From Cupriavidus taiwanensis (GTDB lineage: Bacteria > Pseudomonadota > Gammaproteobacteria > Burkholderiales > Burkholderiaceae), in assembly GCF_900250115.1 (NCBI RefSeq), contig NZ_LT984803.1, positions 930,001 to 994,000 of the forward strand: a DNA stretch of 64,000 nt. The letters are read 5' to 3'. The notes beneath the pieces are model-generated. The model saw only the letters and a program-made list of their open reading frames with translations. It was not told the DNA's origin and ran no database searches. Shown piece by piece: positions 59,008 through 64,000 of this stretch. How positions within the stretch are numbered: the stretch's first letter is position 1; each line of letters opens with the position of its first letter. Both the position numbers and the translations under genes were made by a program.

Positions 59008-59531
59008 GGCTTGGCGCGCAGGTCGGTCAGGCGCGTGCCGGCCAGGCGGTCATGCAGGAACTGGCGGCGCGGGTCCAGCCAGGCCAGCAGGATCCAGAGC
59101 AGCAGGCCGGCGCACAGCACGCCGACGAACGGCCCCTTGACCAGCCCGAGCAGATGGCCGACGGCCGCCGACGGCGGCAGCCACAGCCACGCCAGCAGGT
59201 AGCGCAGCGCCGCCTGCGGCCAGCGCGGCGGCACGCCCGCGTCGTTTTCGACCCGCATGCGCCAGGTCTGCATTGCCAGGGTCTGGCCGTTGCGCTGCCA
59301 GAACCAGGTGAAATACATCCCCATCACCAGGAAGCTCCACAGCTGGATCATCAGCGGCCCGTCCACGCCCAGCTTCTGCAGCAGCGGCCGCAGCAGCAGG
59401 TAGGCGGCGGTCGAGGCGCTCAGCACGCCAAACAGCAGCACGCCTTCATAAAGCATGCAGGCGATGCGGCGGCGCAGCGGCGGGGCGGCCGGCGCGGCGG
59501 ACGGCACGGGGTCGAGAATGGCAGCGGGCAT
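59004..59531 (-). CDS. RDD-family membrane protein
   Basis: 175 aa with three or four transmembrane helices. The RDD domain shows RRIACMLYEGVLLFGVLSA, MYFTWFWQRNGQTLAMQTWR (with the family's arginine/aspartate pattern) and DPRRQFLHDRLAGTRLTDLR. Function is unknown; members are sometimes transporters or chaperone-like. Start at 59531 (MPAAILDPV); the frame to 59807 is low-complexity and not coding-like. It lies 121 bp downstream of the DUF3106 gene and may belong to that operon. Confidence 0.88.
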   Translation of the reverse strand: MPAAILDPVPSAAPAAPPLRRRIACMLYEGVLLFGVLSASTAAYLLLRPLLQKLGVDGPLMIQLWSFLVMGMYFTWFWQRNGQTLAMQTWRMRVENDAGVPPRWPQAALRYLLAWLWLPPSAAVGHLLGLVKGPFVGVLCAGLLLWILLAWLDPRRQFLHDRLAGTRLTDLRAKP

Positions 59532-59652
59532 GGATGGCGATCGGGAACGGGGGCACCGGCGCGCGGCATGCCGATGCCGGTGCGGGCCTGGCAGAGGGCC
59601 GGCTCGCGCGCGGGTCGGCGTCAGGCGGCCATTATGCCAAATGGCCCGCGTA

Positions 59653-60420
59653 TTACTGGCGCACGGTGGCGTCGGAGGCAGCGGCCGCTTCGGTGGCGAC
59701 CTCGGCCGGCGGCGCGGCAGCGGCCGAGGCGGGGGAGGGTGCGGCGGCTGCCGCCGGCGCAGAGGCGGCTTGCGCCCGGGCTTCGCTGGCGGGCATGGCG
59801 GCTGCACGGCTGGCCTGGCCCACGGCTGCGGTAGCCGTCCGGGCCGGGTGGCGCAGCTGGTGGCTGGTGTCGCTGGGCAGGCGCTTGCCGGTGGGCAAGG
59901 CGCTGACCGCGCCCGGGCGGCGCGGCACGTGGTCGGCTGCGGCCAGCTTCTTTTTCTGCTCTTCGGGCAACTGCTGGTACTTGTCCCAGGCCTCGGCCTT
60001 CTTTTCGGTCGGCAGCGAACGGGTGATCTGGTAGTTCTCGCGTGCCAGCCGCCGCTGCTGCGGCGTCATGCTGACCCACTCCGCCATGCGTGCCTGCAGC
60101 CGTGCCTGCTCGGCCGGCGAATACTTCGGATAGCGCGCGGCGATGCGCAGCCACTTGTGGCGGTTCAGCTCCGGCAGGCTGTCCCACAGCGGCTGCAGCG
60201 GTGCCAGGATGCGCTGGTTGACGGGGCTGAGATCGGCCCAGGCGGGCCTGGCGCTGACCGGCTGGGCCGGATGGGGGCCAGCGCTTCCGTCCACCGCGGA
60301 AGCCCCCTGTGCCTGCGCCGGGGCGGGCAGCAGGGCCCAGCAGGTGGCTGCGCCGGCGCCGGCCAGCAGGGCGGCCAGCCGGCGGCGCAGGGCGTCGGGG
60401 CGGAGGTACGGGCGTGTCAT
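59653..60420 (-). CDS. DUF3106 exported protein
   Basis: 255 aa. Signal peptide (LLAGAGAATCWALLPAPAQA), then a DUF3106 domain with repeated helix pairs: LSPVNQRILAPLQPLWDSL, KYSPAEQARLQARMAEWVSM and TPQQRRLARENYQI. The last two resemble the LTxxQ helices of CpxP/Spy-type periplasmic stress proteins. The final 80 residues are alanine-rich and disordered. Starts 1 bp after the DUF3619 stop, so it is part of the sigma factor operon. It may sense envelope stress for the upstream membrane protein, but this is inference. Confidence 0.88.
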   Translation of the reverse strand: MTRPYLRPDALRRRLAALLAGAGAATCWALLPAPAQAQGASAVDGSAGPHPAQPVSARPAWADLSPVNQRILAPLQPLWDSLPELNRHKWLRIAARYPKYSPAEQARLQARMAEWVSMTPQQRRLARENYQITRSLPTEKKAEAWDKYQQLPEEQKKKLAAADHVPRRPGAVSALPTGKRLPSDTSHQLRHPARTATAAVGQASRAAAMPASEARAQAASAPAAAAAPSPASAAAAPPAEVATEAAAASDATVRQ

Positions 60421-60421
60421 G

Positions 60422-60853
60422 CTACTGGCCGTGCTTCAGGAACACGTGGAAGCCTTCGTCGGCATAGGCCGTGGGCGGCAGGTCGTCGAGCAGCATGGCG
60501 GCGTCGATATCGGCCAGTTCTTCGATGCGCTTCTGCTCCTGCCAGTGGTAGATGCCCACCAGGCCGGCGCCCAGCGCCACCAGCGTCCAGACCAGCCCCA
60601 GCCGGCGCAGCCAGGCGCCGGCGCGGTGCAGCGGCGAGGCGTCGTCGTCGAACAGCGGCGCCGGTGCGCCCGGCATGGCGAACTGTGGCACCAGCACGGG
60701 CGCCTCGGCCTTCTTGCGGGCGACCGCCATCCGCCGCGCGGCGGCGAGCCGTTCGGAAATGTCGGCCGGCAAGGCTTCGGCGCCGGCGTCGAGTGCCGCG
60801 CGAACCTCATGCGCAAACCGGCGCTCGCGGATTTCTTTGTCGTTTCTGCTCAT
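60422..60853 (-). CDS. DUF3619 protein, single-pass membrane; possible anti-sigma factor
   Basis: 143 aa. A cytoplasmic N-terminus (KEIRERRFAHEVRAALDAGA, with helix), one transmembrane segment near residues 85-104 (LGLVWTLVALGAGLVGIYHW) and a short periplasmic tail of about 38 residues. The layout fits an anti-sigma factor without a zinc motif. Its ATG overlaps the sigma factor stop by four bases (60850-60853), strongly implying coupled translation. The family is of unknown function. The DUF3106 gene follows at 1 bp. Confidence 0.85.
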   Translation of the reverse strand: MSRNDKEIRERRFAHEVRAALDAGAEALPADISERLAAARRMAVARKKAEAPVLVPQFAMPGAPAPLFDDDASPLHRAGAWLRRLGLVWTLVALGAGLVGIYHWQEQKRIEELADIDAAMLLDDLPPTAYADEGFHVFLKHGQ

Positions 60854-61419
60854 AGTCGGACCCCCCGTGCGCGCAGGGCCTGCGCAAGTGTATGCGTGGC
60901 ACGGGAACAGTGCGTCTTGACGCTGCCTTCGGAACAGCCCATCACGGACGCGGTTTCGGCGACGTCCATATCTTCCCAGTAACGCATCAGGAATGCCTGG
61001 CGTTGACGCGTGGGCAGGCGCTGGATCTCCTGCTCGATGATATGCATGACCTGCGCGCGCTCGACCTTGTCGGCGCTGCTTTCGGCCGATTCAGAGCCGG
61101 CCTGCGCCTCGAGCGTTTCCAGCAGGTCGCTATCGTCCCCGCCGTCGCGGTCGTCGCGCAGGCTGGAAAACAGCGAGACCCAGGTATTGCGCACCTTCTG
61201 GCGCCGGAACCAGTCATGGATGGTGTTCTGCAGGATGCGCTGGAACAGCGGCGCGAGTTCCGCGGCGCTCTTGTCGCCATACTTTTCGGCCAGCTTGATC
61301 ATGGCGTCCTGGACGATGTCCAGCGCGGCCTCGTCGTCGCGGACGGCGAACACGGCCTGCTTGAAGGCGCGCCGCTCGACGCTGGCAAGAAAGGCGGACA
61401 GTTCCTGATCGGTGGCCAT
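60850..61419 (-). CDS. ECF-type RNA polymerase sigma factor
   Basis: 189 aa, sigma-70 family with regions 2 and 4 only. Region 2: ALDIVQDAMIKLAEKYGD; region 4: AETASVMGCSEGSVKTHCSR ... ATHTLAQAL with a clear helix-turn-helix, and an acidic linker with DDRDGGDDSD between. It is the first gene of the operon sigma-DUF3619-DUF3106. Controlled by the DUF3619 protein by inference. Start 61419 begins at MATDQELSAFLASVERRAFK. No autoregulatory ECF promoter was found with certainty in the upstream region. Confidence 0.93.
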   Translation of the reverse strand: MATDQELSAFLASVERRAFKQAVFAVRDDEAALDIVQDAMIKLAEKYGDKSAAELAPLFQRILQNTIHDWFRRQKVRNTWVSLFSSLRDDRDGGDDSDLLETLEAQAGSESAESSADKVERAQVMHIIEQEIQRLPTRQRQAFLMRYWEDMDVAETASVMGCSEGSVKTHCSRATHTLAQALRARGVRL

Positions 61420-61799
61420 TCAGGCGGTTGAGGCTTGTTGCGGCGGGACCAAGGCCCGATTCTGGTGAATGTGCTGCCGAGGGCGCGTGGCACACCCGAT
61501 GTGCTGCGATGCTAGCAAAATTTCGCTCCGCTGTACCGTTTTGTATGGCGCGACATACATTGCGGTGCGCAAAACCACCCCCCGCCTCCCCGGGAACTTT
61601 CCGGCGCGGAGAGCATAAACAACCATAGACCGCGCTGGTGCATTGCAGTATCATCGACGGTTCACACGACATCAGTGGTTGTCTCATCCGGCCGCTTATG
61701 AGGCGGTCTTCCATGCAGACGCGCACCGCTTGAACCCGAGCCACAAGTTCGGCAGAGAGCATCCAAACAATTTTTTGCCGAAAATTGCAAAGGACTGAA
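61420..61799. other. 380-bp divergent intergenic region, sigma factor / ilvB
   Basis: No protein gene is visible. It contains a promoter toward ilvB (61626-61654), a CCGC/GCGG hairpin near 61700, and an AU-only hairpin AATTTT-(6)-AAAATT (61769-61786) just before the ilvB ribosome-binding site. No leader peptide with branched-chain codons could be identified. A GGAACTT at 61593-61599, an ECF -35-like hexamer, points toward ilvB. Confidence 0.5.
61626..61654 (+). promoter_or_regulatory. putative sigma70 promoter of ilvBH
   Basis: TAGACC (-35, 4 of 6) - 17 bp - TATCAT (-10, 5 of 6), oriented toward ilvB, leaving a 5' leader of roughly 140 nt. Confidence 0.5.
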
Positions 61800-63563
61800 A
61801 TGAACATGCCCAGCGCGGAATTCTCCCACGCCGATAGCAATTCATCTGCCGCACCCGAAATGATCGGTGCGGAAATCCTCGTTCACGCACTTGCCGAAGA
61901 AGGCGTCGAGTACGTCTGGGGCTACCCCGGCGGCGCAGTGCTGTATATCTACGACGAGCTCCACAAGCAAACCAAGTTCGAGCACATCCTGGTGCGCCAC
62001 GAGCAGGCCGCGGTCCATGCCGCGGACGGCTACGCACGCGCAACCGGCAAGGTGGGCGTCGCCCTGGTGACCTCCGGCCCCGGCGTGACCAATGCCGTCA
62101 CCGGCATCGCCACCGCGTACCTCGACTCGATCCCGATGGTGGTGATCACCGGCAACGTGCCGACCCACGCCATCGGCCAGGACGCCTTCCAGGAGTGCGA
62201 TACCGTCGGCATTACCCGCCCGATCGTCAAGCACAACTTCCTGGTGAAGGACGTGCGCGACCTCGCCGCGACCATCAAGAAGGCGTTCTTCATCGCCTCG
62301 ACCGGCCGTCCCGGCCCGGTGGTGGTGGACATCCCCAAGGATGTCTCGCGCAATGCCTGCAAGTACGAGTACCCCAAGTCGATCGACATGCGCTCGTACA
62401 ACCCGGTCAACAAGGGCCACTCGGGCCAGATCCGCAAGGCGGTGGCGCTGCTCCAGAATGCCGAGCGCCCGTACATCTACAGCGGCGGCGGCGTGGTGCT
62501 GGCCAATGCCAGCGACGAGCTGCGCCAGCTGGCGGCGCTGACCGGCCACCCGGTGACCAACACGCTGATGGGCCTGGGCGCGTTCCCCGGCACCCACAAG
62601 CAGTTCGTCGGCATGCTCGGCATGCACGGCACGTATGAAGCCAACATGGCCATGCAGAACTGCGACGTGCTGATCGCCATCGGTGCCCGCTTCGACGACC
62701 GCGTGATCGGCAACCCGTCGCACTTCACCTCGCAGGCGCGCAAGATCATCCACATCGACATCGATCCGTCGTCGATTTCCAAGCGCGTCAAGGTCGATAT
62801 CCCCATCGTCGGCAACGTCAAGGACGTGCTGCAGGAACTGATCGCCCAGATCAAGGCCAGCGACGTCAAGCCCAAGCGCGAAGCGCTGGCCAGGTGGTGG
62901 GAGCAGATCGAGCAATGGCGCTCGGTCGATTGCCTGAAGTACGACCGCAGCTCCGAGATCATCAAGCCGCAGTACGTGGTCGAGAAGATCTGGGAACTGA
63001 CCCACGGCGACGCCTTTATCTGCTCGGACGTCGGCCAGCACCAGATGTGGGCCGCGCAGTTCTACAAGTTCAACGAGCCGCGCCGCTGGATCAACTCCGG
63101 TGGCCTGGGCACGATGGGCGTGGGCCTGCCGTATGCAATGGGCATCAAGAAGGCATTCCCGGAGAAGGAAGTCGTCACCATCACCGGCGAGGGCTCGATC
63201 CAGATGTGCATCCAGGAGCTGTCGACCTGCCTGCAGTACGACACCCCGGTGAAGATCTGCTCGCTCAACAACGGCTACCTGGGCATGGTGCGCCAGTGGC
63301 AGGAGATCGAATACGACAACCGCTACTCGCACTCCTACATGGATGCGCTGCCCGATTTCGTCAAGCTGGCCGAGGCCTACGGCCACGTCGGCATGCGCGT
63401 CGAGAAGACTTCGGACGTCGAGCCGGCGCTGCGCGAGGCGTTCCGCCTGAAGGACCGTACCGTGTTCCTGGACTTCCAGACCGATCCCACCGAAAACGTC
63501 TGGCCGATGGTCCAGGCCGGCAAGGGCATTTCCGAAATGCTGCTCGGCGCGGAGGACCTGTAA
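61800..63563 (+). CDS. ilvB: acetolactate synthase large subunit
   Basis: 587 aa, biosynthetic ThDP enzyme. It condenses pyruvate to acetolactate or pyruvate and 2-oxobutyrate to acetohydroxybutyrate for valine, leucine and isoleucine. Catalytic glutamate E68 in VRHEQAAVHAADGYAR; the thiamine/metal motif is ITGEGSIQMCIQELS ... NNGYLGMVRQWQ. AAAGGA precedes ATG 61800, with the 61785 ATG being less likely. Followed by ilvH, sharing one base (TAATG), so the two are coupled; ilvC probably follows beyond the window. Confidence 0.97.
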   Translation: MNMPSAEFSHADSNSSAAPEMIGAEILVHALAEEGVEYVWGYPGGAVLYIYDELHKQTKFEHILVRHEQAAVHAADGYARATGKVGVALVTSGPGVTNAVTGIATAYLDSIPMVVITGNVPTHAIGQDAFQECDTVGITRPIVKHNFLVKDVRDLAATIKKAFFIASTGRPGPVVVDIPKDVSRNACKYEYPKSIDMRSYNPVNKGHSGQIRKAVALLQNAERPYIYSGGGVVLANASDELRQLAALTGHPVTNTLMGLGAFPGTHKQFVGMLGMHGTYEANMAMQNCDVLIAIGARFDDRVIGNPSHFTSQARKIIHIDIDPSSISKRVKVDIPIVGNVKDVLQELIAQIKASDVKPKREALARWWEQIEQWRSVDCLKYDRSSEIIKPQYVVEKIWELTHGDAFICSDVGQHQMWAAQFYKFNEPRRWINSGGLGTMGVGLPYAMGIKKAFPEKEVVTITGEGSIQMCIQELSTCLQYDTPVKICSLNNGYLGMVRQWQEIEYDNRYSHSYMDALPDFVKLAEAYGHVGMRVEKTSDVEPALREAFRLKDRTVFLDFQTDPTENVWPMVQAGKGISEMLLGAEDL

Positions 63564-64000
63564 TGCGACACATCATTTCGGTCCTGCTGGAAAACGAAGC
63601 CGGTGCGCTGTCGCGCGTGGTGGGCCTGTTCTCGGCCCGCGGCTACAACATCGAGACGCTGACCGTGGCGCCCACCGAGGACTCCTCGTTGTCGCGCATG
63701 ACCATCGTCACCACCGGTTCGGATGACGTGATCGAGCAGATCACCAAGCACCTGAACCGCCTGGTGGAAGTGGTCAAGGTGGTCGACCTGACCGAAGGCG
63801 CGCACATCGAGCGCGAGCTGATGCTCGTCAAGGTGCGCGCGGTCGGCAAGGAGCGCGAGGAAATGAAGCGCACCGCCGACATCTTCCGCGGCCGCATCAT
63901 CGATGTCACCGAGAAGACCTACACCATCGAGCTGACCGGCAACGGCGTCAAGCTCGATGCGTTCCTGGACGCGATCGACCGTACCGCCATCCTGGAGACC
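63563..64000 (+). CDS. ilvH: acetolactate synthase small subunit (partial, runs off window)
   Basis: The first 146 codons of the regulatory subunit of acetolactate synthase. The ACT domain starts at once: ISVLLENEAGALSRVVGLFS ... ARGYNIETLTVAPTED, with RMTIVTTGSDDVIEQITKHL and the second half (RELMLVKVRAVGKEREEMKR). Normal length is about 163 aa, so about 17 residues are cut by the window end. It confers valine feedback inhibition. The start overlaps the ilvB stop by one base. Confidence 0.97.
   Translation, partial: MRHIISVLLENEAGALSRVVGLFSARGYNIETLTVAPTEDSSLSRMTIVTTGSDDVIEQITKHLNRLVEVVKVVDLTEGAHIERELMLVKVRAVGKEREEMKRTADIFRGRIIDVTEKTYTIELTGNGVKLDAFLDAIDRTAILET

Overview
The window looks like part of the main chromosome of a high-GC betaproteobacterium, most probably Cupriavidus (Burkholderiales). 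The reasons are protein-level: a Burkholderiales-type porin, DUF3106/DUF3619/DUF1415 proteins, the putative urate oxidation set UraH-PuuD-UraD-PuuE, two MocR-type regulators, and a gene order (ppk2, tRNA-Thr, fbp, pepN, maeB, later ilvB-ilvH) that I recall from Cupriavidus genomes. Species cannot be fixed from the sequence alone. About 58 protein genes and two tRNA genes fill the window densely. I see no insertion sequence, prophage, CRISPR array or rRNA gene. One short remnant (DUF2252, about 4.07-4.20 kb) is the only clear broken gene.

Layout. 0-9.7 kb: initiator tRNA, an iron-regulated PiuC-type oxygenase with a Fur box, a MocR regulator next to an AhpD-like protein, LpxO (lipid A hydroxylation), a DUF333 lipoprotein, a twin-PAS diguanylate cyclase, and a second MocR regulator with a clear operator. 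9.7-20 kb: two tail-to-tail flavoproteins, DUF1415, a methyltransferase, a DUF342/FapA-like protein, a CapA-like protein, a berberine-bridge-type flavoprotein and PPK2. 20-28 kb: tRNA-Thr, fructose bisphosphatase, aminopeptidase N, a DUF4136 lipoprotein and malic enzyme MaeB.

28.5-49.4 kb is dominated by purine breakdown. A porin and an NCS2 permease may bring substrate in; GuaD and an adenine/adenosine deaminase feed xanthine and hypoxanthine to XdhABC; PuuD, UraH, UraD and PuuE take urate on to allantoate. A GntR regulator sits between the two urate arms, with repeated operator-like palindromes, one of them inside uraH. The urate genes and the xdh/guaD genes are separated by a manganese exporter with a yybP-ykoY riboswitch and a fatty acid desaturase. 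Next to xdh lie a LysR regulator, a tungstate-binding protein and its ModE-like regulator, which fits the need of xanthine dehydrogenase for a molybdopterin metal cofactor.

49.5-64 kb: a DUF4126 membrane protein, an FtsX-type permease, truncated haemoglobin and DUF924; a TetR-LOG pair; a plcP-agt-dgkA operon preceded by an array of PHO-box units (predicted phosphate-starvation lipid remodelling); an alpha/beta hydrolase and an RDD protein; an ECF sigma factor translationally coupled to DUF3619 and DUF3106, which I read as a possible sigma/anti-sigma/periplasmic-sensor system; and finally ilvB-ilvH for branched-chain amino acids, with ilvH cut by the window edge.

The two most promising things to check are the PHO-box-controlled plcP-agt-dgkA operon and the sigma-DUF3619-DUF3106 unit. 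Neither has been tested here; both rest on sequence reading and family knowledge.
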